Shown: positions 22,753 to 35,341 of the stretch, piece after piece
How positions within the stretch are numbered: the first letter of the stretch is position 1
Layout of the letters: each line of letters starts with the position of its first letter
DNA from: Azadirachta indica
Taxonomy: Eukaryota > Streptophyta > Magnoliopsida > Sapindales > Meliaceae
Direction of reading: 5' to 3'
Length of the DNA stretch: 64,000 bases
NCBI GenBank assembly: GCA_022749755.1
Contig: CM040453.1
Span: 20,035,368-20,099,367 of the forward strand
Made by a program: the position numbers and the translations under genes
Notes under the pieces: generated by a model
Database searches by the model: none
Seen by the model: the letters and a program-made list of their open reading frames with translations, nothing else
Told to the model about the DNA's origin: nothing

Positions 22753-24230
22753 ATGATCTCGTTTCTCTTCTTCAGTAACTTTTGTAGAAATTCAGTAATC
22801 CTCTCATTTCAGCTTCCTAAGTTCCTTAAGGTAAATCCTTTTAGTACTTTGACTCTATGCTGTAACTATATGGTTGTAGACTCTACTCTTTTTTCTTTAA
22901 AATCTGATGTCCCACATTTACCTGCCATTCAAATTATAAATGGATCTATTAAACATGTTAGCCACTTAGGTCAAATTAATTTATCTAATCTCTTTTTACC
23001 TGACGTTTTCTTGATTCCTAATCTCACTCACAACCTTTTATTTGTTGGTTCATTATGTGATCTTAGTCTTCATATTCTTTCAACTGCTTATAGTTGTCAT
23101 GTATACGATCTGAAGTCGGGTCAGACACTCGAGAGAGGCCACAAGGTTGGACCTCTATTCGAGCTCATCCGTCTTCATCTACCATCCTTGAGGCTCTGGC
23201 ACTCCTGACTAAGGCATATCATACTCAATCGTCTTTATTCACTAGTTTCTAGTGGCATTCTGGGTATTGTATCCTATGATGAAATTGATTGTTTCTCTTG
23301 TTAGTTAGTAAAATGTACTGCATTACCATTTAATAATAGTGACTCTATTTCTATTTCTCCATTTGATCTCATCTATTCTAATATTTGTGGACCTTCCCCT
23401 AATGCCACTATAGAAGGTTCCAAGTATTTTGTTATTTTTATTGATGATTATTTACGTTATATCTGAATTTATCTTATGAAGCATAGATTAGAGTTATCTA
23501 AAATCTATCGTGATTTTGCTAAAATGATTTAGACATAATTTTCTTGTTCTATTAAAGTTTTTTGCACTGATAAAGTTATAGAATACAGGGATTTTAAGTT
23601 TTTTAGAACTCTTGTAAACTACTGAACTCTTTTTCATCGCTCTTGTCTTGGCACATCTTAAAAAAAATGATCGGGCTAAATGCAAACACAGACATATCCT
23701 TTAAACTGTTCGTGCTCTTCTTATCTCTGCCTTCTGTCCACAACAATTTTGGGACAAGCTGCTCTTACAACTACTTACATTATCAATCATCTTCTTACTC
23801 ATTGGTAATCGATCTCCTTATGAGCGATTTTATAGGATTCTTCCAACTATAGTCTTCTTAAAGTCTTTGGTTATGCCTGTTTTGTCCTTATATAGCCTCA
23901 TGAGTATACCAAATTAGAACCTTGAGCTTGTTTACGTTGTTTTCTAGGATATGGCATTGCACATAAAAGTTATAGTTGCTGAATCGACTTTGTATATCTA
24001 AACATGTAGTCTTCTAAGAGCATAAAATGTTTTTCTCCATCTCTAGTTTTTGTTTCGAGACTAATCTATCTCCCTTATTTACTCATGATTCTATAGACGT
24101 TTTTCTTGATAACACTAATGTAGGTAATCCAGATGAGCCCTCAACAAATATCTCTGTTGCACCATGGCCTACTCCTGAGGCAAAGACTTTGCCTTCGGGT
24201 CTACTCTAACATCTTCACTGTCCCTCCATC
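22753..24230 (+). pseudogene. pol: copia protease/integrase remnant
   Basis: From about 22870 the frame reads VVDSTLF (decayed protease region), then LPDVFLIPNLTHNLLFVGSL and LRLWHS, the boundary between protease and the integrase zinc-finger region (family LWHxRLGH). From about 23340 comes the integrase core: FDLIYSNICGPSPNA, then KYFVIFIDDYLRYI, with stops in between. The ends near 23940-24010 (LGYGIAHKSYSC-like) match the usual connection to RT. Integrase would insert the cDNA; this one is clearly non-functional. Confidence 0.78.
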
Positions 24231-24334
24231 AACCACTTTTGATCTTTCTCTTTCTTGTTAATCCAATCAGGTAAGGAAACTTCATATTAGACTTTGAGAT
24301 TATCAATACTTTTTTACTACTCTCTCTTTATATA

Positions 24335-24700
24335 TGTAATATCTAGGTTTTGAATAATGCATAAATATAGAAACTAGAAAATAAGTATACTTATGAGAAA
24401 TAGATTATTTATCTATGGATGTATATATTTAAATATTTAGAAGAGAAGATTTTTGGATAATAAGAATTTGTTGTAGGTAAAAAATAAAAAAAAGACAAAA
24501 TTGAGGGATCTAAATGAAGTTTAGAGCCTGAAATGGTTTCCTTTTAAGTCGGTGAAGGAAAAAAGAAATGGGAAAAGCCAAGTGTAAGGATTTGATGGAT
24601 TTTTGCTTTTGGTTTAGTGTTTGATATGCTGCATGTAAGTAAAAAAAAAAAAAAAAAGAAAGAAAGGGGTGTAGGCTTTTGGTGGCCAGCACGTGTAGAC

Positions 24701-24743
<43 letters not shown>

Positions 24744-26064
24744 TATGTAGTTTTTTATCATACTAGTAAAAACAAAAGATAGAGAACAAAAACCAAAAGA
24801 GAAAGGGAAGATAAATAAAAAAGGGAAGGAAAGAAGGTACATTTGAATTATTATGTTAGATGATTAATGTTGGTTAAAAATTAGTAAATTATTTTATATG
24901 ATTTATTTGTAGAAACTTAAATTATTAGTGTATACAAATATGTTTAAATAAATATATATACATATTTAGATGATTAAGTTTGGATCATTATTTATCATTA
25001 TTGGCTCATTATTTATTATTATTTGTTAATTGATATTAGGAGGTGATTGGAAGGAGGAGAAATCAGCTGAGATATAAAATTGTCATGCGTTTAGCAAGTA
25101 AGTATTTATATGCATTGGCTAGATTTTAGTTTAAAACTAAAAAGTAAGGGTTTTATTACAATTAATGTTTTGATAAATATGCATGAATTTTCTGAATTAT
25201 CACATGTTGATTCAATTAAATGTTTTTCGAAACGAATTAAAAGAGTAATTTTCATATGAATCTTTTGTTTACAAATACAGTGAGAAAATTATATCAACAC
25301 GTGTTGTGTTTTCATAAATGTATAATTTGTATGAAAATGTGATGGCCATGGTTGTTATTATGACGTGGTATCAGTGTTTCGGATGACAGTCCCTGAGAAT
25401 AATGCCCTTAAAAGTTATTTTTGATGGGATGATGATCTCTAGAAATAATGCCCCTAAAATACCTTTGACTAGTTTTTAGGGCAGTGGTTTTTTGAAATAA
25501 TGCCCGTAAAATACGCAAGCACAAAATTTATAGAAATTGTTTTTTTTTTAAGTAAGCGAATTAATATGTTTTAAATTGTTTATATGAATATTGAAATTTG
25601 AAATTTGGTTTGATATTCTACTACACTCTTTGTTGGAAATTAAGAAGTGTTTTTATGTTCAAATTTGTTTATTGTAAATTTTAAAATTACCTTTGTGTAT
25701 AAATGTTTACTGAATATTAATTCATCTCTACTTTTCAAGTTTAGACAATACTGGAGATTTTGTAAATAGAGGACAAAGGATATTCTAAGATAAATATTTT
25801 TGCTACTTTTGAAACTTTATATAATTATATGTGCAAGAGCTGAAAATGAATGGTTTTTATGTAATTTCCATGTTTGTACCTGAATATTAGCAATCATAGA
25901 ATTGATTATATTTTATTAAATAGTAAAGTGAAGTAATTAATGTTGAATTTTACTGGAAGTATTTAAAATGAAATTTTAGAGAGTTTACAAGATTACATAT
26001 TTGACATATGTTATATTATAAAAGAAATTCTATTGAATTTTTTTTTAAAATTAAGGATGTTATA
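24335..26064 (+). repeat. 5' LTR of the chromovirus
   Basis: 1730 bp from TGTAATATC to GATGTTATA. It contains a poly(A) run (about 24640), a 30-bp TA run (about 24712-24740) and two blocks with the words AATAATGCCC and CTAAAATAC (25380-25515) that recur in the 3' LTR at 33080-33205. Confidence 0.88.
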
Positions 26065-26927
26065 AAGGTTGGTACCAGAGTTTAGGGTTAAGATTTTGTA
26101 AACTTCTTTTATGACAATGGAAAGGTTTTGTGTACATTTTAAACTGTTGTTACCTATACTTTATTATTCTATGTGAATTTATAATTTTGATATTATTTGG
26201 TTTTGTAATATAAGGAGGACTAAATACGATAGATGAACCTGTATGAATAGGAGTGAGTAGTGTACCCCAGTTGGTGTTCTGGTGAAAGACTTGTGAAAGA
26301 TGTATGTTAATAGGATGAGAAAGAGATTGACAAGGACAATTAAATGTCATTTGGATATCGATCCACGTTCGCGTGCTCATCAAGATGTAAAGGGTAAGGC
26401 ATTAATAGGTCTAAAGGTCTATGGCAAGGGAATGAATTAGAATAAACTCATGACATGACATTTATATTATATTAGGAGATTTTTAAGTACTTATAAGACT
26501 AAAAGGTGTTGGATGAAGAAATTAAACAAAGTTTGGCAGGTGAGATGGGTCCCAAAGGTGAGAGGAGTACGATCGGTGAGAATAGTGAAAAGAAATTAGT
26601 AATACTAGATCATTTTCGTGTTAGAATGGAGGAATCTTTTGAACTAATAGGTACTGAAGACACTTATGCAAAGTGGTGGTGAGATGACATAGGAAAGACA
26701 AACTAGATAATGACTAACCTTTTGTATGTATATAGTATTTTTGTATATACTTATATAGGATAATTTAAGTTTTGTTATCCTTTGAATACCCTTTGTTGGT
26801 TTTGTTGTAAAGAATTATAAGCTTATATGGTCAATATATGAACGACTTTTGTTTTACATGTGTTATTGAGACTTATTCATTTTATGCTATTTTGCTTTGA
26901 CTGTTATGACACGAAATCTATTATTTT

Positions 26928-27810
26928 AATATGTCTGATAATAAAGAAACAAAGGCATCCTATTATTTCAATATGCCAGCATTGAGTGAATTTAAGAAAC
27001 TCAATCTTTCAACTTTTAACGGAAAGTCTACTCCATTAACTGCTGAAGAATAGGTGGAACAAATTAACCGAATTTTGGATGCGATGCAAGCACCCAAAGA
27101 GATTTAGTTTAAACTTACAACATTTCAAGTGGTTGTATAGATAAATCATTGGTGGAATACTATTAATATTATAAAGCAAGAGCAAGAATGAATGTAGTAT
27201 GCTTTGAAAGAAGCCTTTATGGGTAAATATTTTCTTCAGGTATTTCGTGATGCTAAGTTAAATGAATTTATTCATCTGACTCAGGGAAATATGTTAATGG
27301 CATAATATGAGGCAAGATTTGAAGCATTTGGCTGGTTTGCTACTTTAATGATTTTGAGGGAGAAAGACAAAATTAAGCAGTTTGTGAAAGGTTTAAAGCC
27401 GTCACTTCAGTACAAACTTATAGCGTTGAACCTTCAAAACTATTCAAAAGTGGTTGAATGAGCTCTAATGATAAAGCACAATAAGGAAGAGATCAAGAAA
27501 ATAGTGGAATCAAAAAAGAGAAGTTATGACTAAAAGCTTCCTAGGTAAGGAGAGAAGAGACAGATGAAAAGTCAATCTTTTATTTGTGATAACCAAGGTT
27601 CCTATAATATACCAAATTCCGTGTTTTAAATGTAGGCAACAAGGTTATCACCGAAATATGTGCCTACATTTAAGATAGACATAAGACCAAACAACCAGAT
27701 CTGTTCAAGGAAGCACCTAAGATGAACAAAGGTCTTATACACCTTTAGGTGTTTTGAATGTGAAGAACGTGGTCATTATCAAAACTAGCATCCATGTCTG
27801 ATGCAAGCAC
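26928..27810 (+). pseudogene. gag: Chromovirus gag with two zinc knuckles
   Basis: The frame starts MSDNKETKASYYFNMPALSE and continues FKKLNLSTFNGKSTPLTAEE, ALKEAFMGKYF, then KIKQFVKGLKPSLQYKLIAL, the usual gag core of Tekay-like elements. Several TAG/TGA stops replace Trp or Gln codons, the pattern expected from C-to-T change at methylated sites. Two Cys/His boxes follow, near 27629 (CFKCRQQGYHRNMC) and near 27757 (CFECEERGHY). The protein would form the particle core. Non-functional. Confidence 0.8.
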
Positions 27811-28039
27811 CGAGTCAAATAACTAGCTCAAATCAGGAGAATACTCAGTCAATAGCACAACAAAGTCAGTATGATAGGCATCCATAACAAGTAAATCATG
27901 AGCAGTCGCCTTAGTGACCTCAAGTATCACAAAGGCGAGAGGACCTAGAGTTCAAGGTAGAGCTTATGCTATCACTCAAGATGTGGATTGACCAAATCAT
28001 AATGTAGTAGAAGGCATTTTCCTTTTATTCAATACTTGG

Positions 28040-28520
28040 ATTATAATATTATTTGATTCTGGTGCTACACATTCTTTTATTCCGGCAGAACTTGTATCTT
28101 TTTTGGGCTTACAAACTGAACCTTTAGAACATAAGTTGTCAGTTGAAACGCTTGTGAGGGTTGGAATAAATTTAAATAGAATGCGTCATAACTATAAAAT
28201 TGATATAAGTGGTTGTATAGTCACCTTTGGGTTAATTGTGATGAAAATGGTGTATTATGATGTAATATTGGGTATGGATTGGTTGTCATCTTTTCATGTC
28301 ACTATAAATTGTCAAAGAAAAAGGATAACTATTAATCTCCCTAATAATCAGCAATGTAGGTATATTGGATATAATGAACATAAATATTACTTAGGATGGA
28401 TGGCAAGTGTGATGAGTTATGATATCGATAATTCAATAACTCTAACTGTTCCACTAATTAATGAGTTTCAAGACATATTTCTTGAAGATTTACCCAAATT
28501 ACCCCTAAGAAAGAGGTAGA
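28040..28520 (+). pseudogene. pol: Chromovirus aspartic protease
   Basis: The active-site block reads DSGATHSFIPAELVSFLGL, followed by YYDVILGMDWLSSFHV and a conserved end CQRKRITINLP. The catalytic DSGA is intact, and this is one of the longest undisturbed frames in the element. It would cleave the Gag-Pol polyprotein, but both neighbours are interrupted. A short linker with EFQDIFLEDLPKLP leads into RT, as in the family. Confidence 0.85.
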
Positions 28521-28529
28521 TTTTACTAT

Positions 28530-29800
28530 TGAGATGTATATTGATACTTCAACAATTTTAGTAGCTCTTCATAAGATGACACTAGCTGAACTACAAGAGT
28601 TAAAGATCTAGTTATAGGAGTTACTAGATAAAGGGTTTATTCGACCTAGTAGGTCTCCTTGAGGAGCACCAATTTTATTTGCTAAAAAACAGGACAGGAA
28701 TTTGAGGTTATGTGTAGACTACAAACAATCGAATCAGATGACAGTGAAGAACAAATTTTCTTTACTTAGAATTGATGACTTATTTAATCACCCGCATGGT
28801 TCTAAATACTTTTCGAAGATCGATCTTTGATCTGGTTACCACAAACTATGAGTTAGAGATAAAGATATCCCAAAGACAGTCTTTTGTACTAGGTATGGAC
28901 ATTTTAAGTTTATAATGATGTCACTTGGTTTAACAAATACTCCTACATCGTTTGTGGATCTGATGCATAGAATTTTTCACCCCTACCTTGATGAGTTTGT
29001 AGTAGTGTTTGTCGATGATATTTTAATATATTATAAGTCAAAGAAGAAGAATGAACAAAACTTCCAAATGTTTAGGGAACATCATTTATATGCGAAATAG
29101 AGTAAGTATAAGTTTTGGATGACTGAGATTAAATTTCTTGGACATGTGATGTTTAAATAAGGTATTTTTATGGATCCTGGTAGAAGCAAAGCAGTGCTTA
29201 AGTAGAAGCAGTGCTTAAGTAGAATAGACCAAAAAATGTGTTTAAGATTAAAAGTTTCCTGAGTTTAGCAGGATATTATCATAGATTTGTAAAAATTCTC
29301 TCTCAAATAGCAGCACCTTTGACTCAATTAACTAGAAAAGGGTGAAATTTGAGTAGAATGATGAATGTGAGCAAGCCTTTATGGAGTTGAAAAATTATTT
29401 GACCTCAGCCCCAATTTTAATTATTCCTGAACAAGGAGTAGGATATACAATTTATTGTAATGCTTCATGTGTTGGTTTTGGTTATGTTTTAATGCAGTTA
29501 GGAAGAGTTGTGGAGTATGGTTCATGCCAACTGAAAGCTCATGAGCATAACTATCCTACATATGACTTAAAACTTGCTGCCATTGTATTTACATTAAAGA
29601 CGTGGAGACATTATTTGTACAGTGAGAAATTTGAATTATTCTCAGATCATAAGAGTCTTCGATATCTCTTTACCTAGAAAAATATTAACTTAAGGTAAAT
29701 AAGGTAGATAAAGTATCTAGAAGATTTTGATTTCACCTTACATTATCATCTAAGTAAGGCTAACGTGGTAGCAGATGCTTTGAGTAGAAAATTTCAGGGT
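28530..29800 (+). pseudogene. pol: Chromovirus reverse transcriptase and RNase H
   Basis: RT blocks appear in order: LLDKGFIRPSRSP, then [49 protein letters not shown] and the catalytic FVDDILIY at about 29010. RNase H follows with [37 protein letters not shown] and [14 protein letters not shown]. Near 29190-29225 the word AAGTAGAAGCAGTGCTT is locally duplicated. The catalytic Asp pair of RT is kept, but several in-frame stops (for example in the KIDLxSGYH block) make the enzyme dead. Confidence 0.88.
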
Positions 29801-29989
29801 ATATTGGTAAGATTTTCCTATCGTAGGTGGAAGATGTGTAATGATTTAGAGGATTTTAATTTGAGGATTAATGAATCAAGAAGCCAACCCTTATTATTCA
29901 ACTTAGTAGCCCAACCTACCATCCTTCAGAAGGTGATTACTGCTCAACAAAGTGATTCTAATGCTAAGTCAGTACGATCCAAGTTAGAG

Positions 29990-31430
29990 AATGGTGAGGC
30001 GATAGAGAGCTGGTCTATAGATTCGTGTGGTGGTTTAAAATTTGCTGGTAAACTTTATATACCATCAGATGAGTCTCTTAGAAAAGATGTGCTTAGTAAA
30101 GCTTATAAATCTAAATTCACCATACATCCTGACAGTATGAAGATATATTAAAGCTTGCATAGATATTTCTAGTGGAATAGGATGAAGAGAAATGTGGGAA
30201 ATTTGTGGCTAAGTGTTTGACATGCTAACAAGTGAAAACAGAACATCAGAAACTAGCAAGATTACTCTAACCTCTTCTAATGGCTGAATGTAAATGGTAG
30301 CATGTAATTATGGATTTTGTGAGAGGGCTACATAAAACTTGAAAAAATAATGAAAGTGTATGGATAATTATGGAAAGATTAACAAAATCTACTTACTTTT
30401 TACTTGTCCAATCTATTGATTCTTAGAAACTTTGAGTAAATTGTATGGGTAGGAAATAGTAAGATTGTACGAGGTGTCTTTATCAATTATATCTGATAGA
30501 GATACATGGTTTACATTTTAATTTTGGAAGAGCTTGCATAAAGCTATGGGCACTCAGTTGAATTTTAGTACAACCTATCATTCCTAGACAGATGGTCAAT
30601 CTAAGAGAATTATCCAAATAATGGAAGATATGCTTGGATTTTATGCTTTAGATTTTCAAAGCTCTTGAGATGAGCATCTACCTTTAACCAAATTTTCTTA
30701 CAACAATAGCTATTAGACTAGTCTAAGAATGGCTCCTTTTGAGGTATTATATGGTAGACCATGTCGATCTCTTATTTGTTGGGTAGAGATTCGTAAGATA
30801 TCAATTGTGAAACCTAAATTGGTAAGAGAAACTATTGAGAAAGTAAAGGTAATTAGACAATGACTTCTTACAACTCAATGTTGTCAAAAGATTTATGCAG
30901 ATCATAAACGAAGACCATTGGAATTTAAAGTGTGTGATCATATTTTCCTGAAAGTCAAACCTTATACTAGTATAGCCAGATTCAGGAAGAGTTAGAAACT
31001 TGCTCTAAGATTCATTGGTCTTTTTGAAATTTTAGAACGAGTTGGTCAGTATCTTATAGATTAGATTTACCTTCTTAGTTATCATAAATTCGGTCATTAT
31101 CTTATAGATTAGATTTACCTCCTTAGCTATCATAAATTCACAATGTTTTTCATATCTCAATGCTTAAGAAATACCAACTAGATCCTTCACATGTCTTAGA
31201 ATAGAAAGACTTAACATAAAAAAAAATCTTTCTTATAAAGAGAAGCCTATTCAAATCTTGCATCATAAAGAACAAGTTCTTCGCAAAAAAATTATTCGAT
31301 TAGTAAAGGTTTTGTGGCAACATCATGGAATGGAGGAAGATACATTGGAATTTGAAGACCAAGTATGATCACAATATCTAGAGCTATTTTCATAGGATAC
31401 GTAAATTTCGAAGACGAAATTTTCCTAAGG
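29990..31430 (+). pseudogene. pol: Chromovirus integrase and chromodomain
   Basis: An open stretch with KDVLSKAYKSKFTIHPDSMK leads into the decayed zinc-finger region. It is followed by HVIMDFVRGL, WIIMERLTKSTYF, a DRD-like block and APFEVLYGRPCRS, all integrase landmarks with stops between. At about 31055-31135 a passage with TATCATAAATTC is duplicated. The last block, PIQILHHKEQVL then LVKVLWQHHGMEEDTLEFED (about 31250-31365), is the C-terminal chromodomain that in chromoviruses directs insertion to marked chromatin. Confidence 0.82.
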
Positions 31431-31555
31431 TGGGGAGAATTGTAATATCTAGGTTTTGATTAATGTATAAATATAGAAATTAGAAAATAAGTATACTTAT
31501 GGGAAATAGATTATTTGATTATGGATGAATATGTTTAAAGTTTTACAAGAGAAGG

Positions 31556-32375
31556 AATTTTGGTTAGTTTTGTTGAAAAAGAAAAATTCGAAGTTCATGT
31601 CTCTTTAGTATACCCTGTATTTGATGTGTGGTTCGCGGAGGTGAGGGTCCTTGTAGGCTTGACCTCTTTTGCAAGTGTCCCCAATTATTTTGTCCTTCAA
31701 TGCTTCTTTAATTATTTTCCCCAGTCTGAAATTTTAATGATTTTTTGTGCATGACACCACCTTATTGTGTAAAGCACAAGTTTCTTTATTAAGTGCCCAA
31801 GCTAACAAGCGAGCTGATTAAGTTGAATGGCTTAGCTTTGTCCTTCAATGCTTCCTTAATTATTTTGTGAAACAAAATAATTTGAAAAACCGTAAAGACC
31901 ATAAAAAAATTATAGGAGAATAATGAGTTATTAACTGAAAAAACATGGAAATAATGGGCATTCTCCCATTAAAATAACAACCTTTTTTTTAAAAAAACGC
32001 AACTAGGTTCTCCTGCTGGGATTCACAATGATAATGAAATCAACTAATGCTATATAATGAGAAAACTAAAATACATCAAAAATAAATTAAAAAAAATTAA
32101 AGACAGAGTAATTGGAGACGGTTGGCCCATGATTTCCTTCTTTTGCTTTTTTCTTCTACTATTATCGTTTGCCTTTTCTCTCATCATATTCAATAAATTT
32201 AAGGTGTTTTGAAGGACTTGAATGTCATTCTCTAGCAGATAATGCTTTCTTAAAAACTAGTGGCTACTCTAATTAACGTCAATAAATTTCAGATGTTATC
32301 CTTTTGTCATAATTCATTTGGTTATCCAAATTTAGAAACCATAATATTGCTAAATGCCGATTACTTCGTTTTATG
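31556..32375. repeat. Foreign segment within the chromovirus 3' LTR
   Basis: Sequence absent from the 5' LTR. It holds a near-perfect 30-bp direct repeat about 150 bp apart (TTTGTCCTTCAATGCTTC at about 31690 and 31838), each followed by TTAATTATTTT, and one arm of the same MITE family as at 5156-5410 (31895-31972). No coding domain is recognised. Confidence 0.6.
31895..31972. repeat. Partial copy of the GGGAGAATGCCC MITE family
   Basis: Read on the minus strand, it starts TGGGAGAATGCCCATTATTT and continues TTTTTTCAGTTAATAACTC, matching the arm of the foldback element at 5156-5410. Only one arm is present. Confidence 0.65.
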
Positions 32376-33769
32376 CATATATATGGGTATGTAGGTTTTT
32401 CTCATACTAGTAAAAACAAAAGACAGAGACAAAAGCAGAAAGAAAGGGAAGAAGAAGGAAAAAAGGAAGGAAAGAAGGTACATTTGAATTATTATATTAG
32501 ATGATTAATGTTGGTTTTAAAGATTAGTAAATTATTTTATATGATTTATTTGTAGAAACTTAAATTATTAGTGTATTGAAATATATTTAAATACATATAT
32601 ATATATATATATACATATTTTCAGATGATTAAATTTGGATCATTATTCATCATTATTGGCTCATTATTTATTATCATTTGTTAATTGATATTAGGAGGTG
32701 ATTGGAAGAATAAAAAGAAATCAACAGAGACATAAAATTGTCATGTGTATAGCAGGTAGGTATTTATATATATTTGGTAGATTTTGGTTTTAAAACTGAA
32801 AAGTAGAGGGTTTTATTACAGTTAATGTTTTGATAAATGTATATGAATTTTCTAAATTAACCCATGTTGATCCAATTAAATATTTTTCAGAGCGTATTTA
32901 AATAGTGATTTTCATATGAATTTTTTGTTTACAAATATAATGAGAAAATTGCATCAACACGTGTTGTGTTTTCATAAATGTTTAATTTATATGGAAATGT
33001 TATGAAATAATTTGATTAATGAAAATGTTATGGGCATGGTTGTTATTGTGATGTGGCATTGGTGTTTAGGGTGACGGTTCTTGAGAATAATGTCCCTAAA
33101 GTACGTTTTTATTGGGACGATGGTCTCTATGAATAATGCCCCTAAAATATTTATAGCGAGTTTTTGAGGCAGCGGTCCTTCGAAATAATGTTCGTAAAAT
33201 AAGCAAGCACAAAATTTATGGAAATTATTTTTTCTTTTTTTCAAAATAAGAGAATTAATGTATTTTACATTATTTATATGAATATTAAAATTTGAAATTT
33301 TGCTTGATATTCTATTACGCTCTTTGTTAGAAATTAAAAAGTGCTTTTATGTTCAAATTTGTTTATTATAAATTTTAAAACTGCATTTATGTATAAATGT
33401 CTATTAGGTATTAGTTCATCCCTACTTTTCAGGTTTAAATAATACTGAAAATTTTGTAGGTAAAAGATAAAGGATATTTTAAGATAAACATTTTTGCTAC
33501 TATTGAAAGTTTATGTAATTATAGGTGCAGGAGCTGAAAATGAATGGTTTTTGATGTAATTTCTATATTTGTACCTAAATATTAGAATTCATAAAATTGA
33601 TTATATTTTGTTAAGTAATAAAGTGAAGCAGTTGGTGTTGAATTATATTAAAAGTGTTTAAAATAAAAATTTAAAGTTACAGGATTATACATTTGACATA
33701 TGTTATATTGTAGAGGAAATTCTGTTGAAAATTTTTTTAGAATTAAAGATGTTATAATAAGAGCCTCAA

Positions 33770-35062
33770 TTTTATTCCGAGAACAGTTCTAATCCTATTT
33801 GACACCAAGCAATGGCAAAAGAACTACAAGCTCTTAGGAAATCACATACATGGGGCTTGGTTGATCTTTTACCTCAAAAATCAGAAATTGGTTGCAAATA
33901 GGTTTATAAAATCAAGACTAAAATTGATGACTCTATTAAACGGAATAAAGCCAGACTAGTCACTAAGGGATTTAATAAGGAGTATGGCATTGGCTATAAA
34001 GAAACCTTTGCTCCCATTGCTCAAATGACATATGTACGAAGCCTTTTGGCAGTGGCTATTGTACACCAATGGACACTATTTTAAATAGATGTTAAAAATG
34101 CCTTCCTCAATTGCAATCTCACAAAAGATGCTTATATAAAGCTTCCTCTAAGATATTCCCATCCACCTCACAAAGTTTGCAAGCTTTGTCGTGCCCTGTA
34201 CGCTCTTGTACATAGTTCTTGAGTTTGGTTTGCCAAGTTTAGCACTACCATTCAACAATTTGGTTTTCGTTTCGACTTTTATGATACATCTCTCTTTATT
34301 TGTAACACAGATCATTGCTATATTCTTCTCTTATTTCATGTGGATGATATGATCATTACTGATGATGATGTTGATGGGATATCTGTTATGAAAATCTCAC
34401 TTGAACAACACTTTGAGATGAAAAATCTTAGTCATGTTAATTACTTTCTTTGTTTGGAGGTACTTTCTAACTCTAATGGCTACTACCTTTCTCAGGTCAA
34501 GTACTCATTAAACTTCTTTGCTTAAGCTAATTGCCTCTATTCCACTAGAGCCTAATGCCAAACTTACACATTTTAATAAGTTCCACTTGAAGATACCATC
34601 CTTTATAGACAACTAGTTGATAGTTTAGTTTATCTCCTAGTTACTTGACCTAGCATCTCCCATACTGTTCATATTGTGAGTCAATATATGTCTGCTCCCC
34701 ATTTTCCTCATTACAACTGTTTTTTACATTCTTTGCTATATTAAGGGTACTCTGTTTCATGGGCTTTATTTATCTACTTATTGGTTTTTAAAGTTATGTG
34801 CCTTTTTTTAAGCAGACTAGGCTGGTGGTCCTACTGACCGACACTCTGCCATAGGTTTTTATATTTTTTTGGGTGATTCTCTTATTTCTTGGTGTTGTAA
34901 GCAGCAAATTATTATTGCATATCACTTAAGGCACTATTACTCTTCGTTCTATCTCTTCTTCTAATCAATCAATAGATGTGTTAACAAAATGTTATCCTCC
35001 TGGCTATTTTCTTGATTTGATATCCAAATTCAAGTTAGCTTTTACTAAGCTAGCTTAAGTTT
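33770..35062 (+). pseudogene. pol: copia reverse transcriptase and RNase H remnant
   Basis: The second half of the copia polyprotein, separated from the first by the chromovirus. Blocks in order: HQAMAKELQALRKSHTWGLV, YKIKTKIDDSIKRNKARLVT, GYKETFAPIAQMTYVRSLLA, VKNAFLNCNL, then the catalytic LLFHVDDMIITDDD at about 34325-34370 (family YVDDM; Tyr replaced by His), then HFEMKNLSHVNYFLCLEV. RNase H follows around 34810-35000. At least six stops and several frame changes are present. It ends just before the polypurine tract and 3' LTR. Confidence 0.88.
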
Positions 35063-35071
35063 GAGGGGGGA

Positions 35072-35341
35072 TGTTAATGAATCAAATCAAATGAAGCATT
35101 ATAATGCTTTGATTTGCAAGATCATTCTAGCAAATCAAGCAGTATAATGTTTTGATTCGAAAGGTTATTCTTTCCTTTATTTTTTGATTTTTATTTTCGT
35201 TATTGTTGTGATTTCCCATTCCTTATTTGATTACATTTATTGTACATATTTTATTTACTCTTATATGTTTATTGTAAGCCTAAAAAAATACCATTCACTT
35301 ATATATGTTTTATTTAAGAAATAAAGAACAATTTCTTTTCA
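35072..35341 (+). repeat. 3' LTR of the copia element
   Basis: 270 bp starting TGTTAATGAATCAAATC and ending TTTCTTTTCA, matching the two left LTR copies with scattered substitutions. It is preceded by the polypurine tract TTGAGGGGGGA and followed by ACCTG. Confidence 0.9.

Larger units (their letters stand above)
24335..33756 (+). mobile_element. Ty3/gypsy chromovirus nested in the copia element
   Basis: Related LTRs start TGTAATATCTAGGTTTTGA and end GATGTTATA; the two ends are imperfect inverted repeats, as in Tekay/Del-type chromoviruses. The 5' LTR is followed by AAGGTTGGTACCAGAG, containing a tRNA-Met primer binding site. The 3' LTR is preceded by GGTGGGGAGAAT, a polypurine tract. Domain order is gag, zinc knuckles, protease, RT, RNase H, integrase, chromodomain. 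The insertion cuts the copia polyprotein just before the RT block that begins EPQFYSENSS. No clean target duplication is visible (left ATATA, right ATAAG). All coding parts have stops. Confidence 0.88.
31441..33756 (+). repeat. 3' LTR of the chromovirus, enlarged by an insertion
   Basis: 2316 bp against 1730 bp for the 5' LTR. The first 110 bp and the part from about 32375 to the end match the 5' LTR; about 31556-32375 does not, and takes the place of the 5' LTR segment 24450-24705. The ends (TGTAATATC, GATGTTATA) are kept. Confidence 0.85.
20301..35341 (+). mobile_element. Decayed Ty1/copia retrotransposon, split by later insertions
   Basis: Bounded by 270-bp LTRs (20301-20570 and 35072-35341) that both start TGTTAATGAATC and end TTTCTTTTCR. 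The 5' LTR is followed by TAGTATTAGAGCC, close to the initiator-tRNA-Met primer binding site TGGTATCAGAGC. The 3' LTR is preceded by the polypurine tract TTGAGGGGGGA. The flanks ACCTA (20296-20300) and ACCTG (35342-35346) fit a 5-bp target duplication with one change. The order gag, protease/integrase, RT/RNase H is the copia order. A hAT-like element (20868-21483) and a complete chromovirus (24335-33756) sit inside it. Every coding block has stops and frameshifts. Confidence 0.88.

Noticed and set aside
24510..24842. 110-codon minus-strand frame with membrane-like composition
   Set aside because: Lies wholly inside the chromovirus 5' LTR and owes its composition to poly(A), TA and purine-rich LTR tracts.
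24335..33756. Clean 5-bp target duplication for the chromovirus
   Set aside because: The adjoining pentamers (ATATA and ATAAG) do not match well enough, and the AT-rich context makes partial matches likely by chance.
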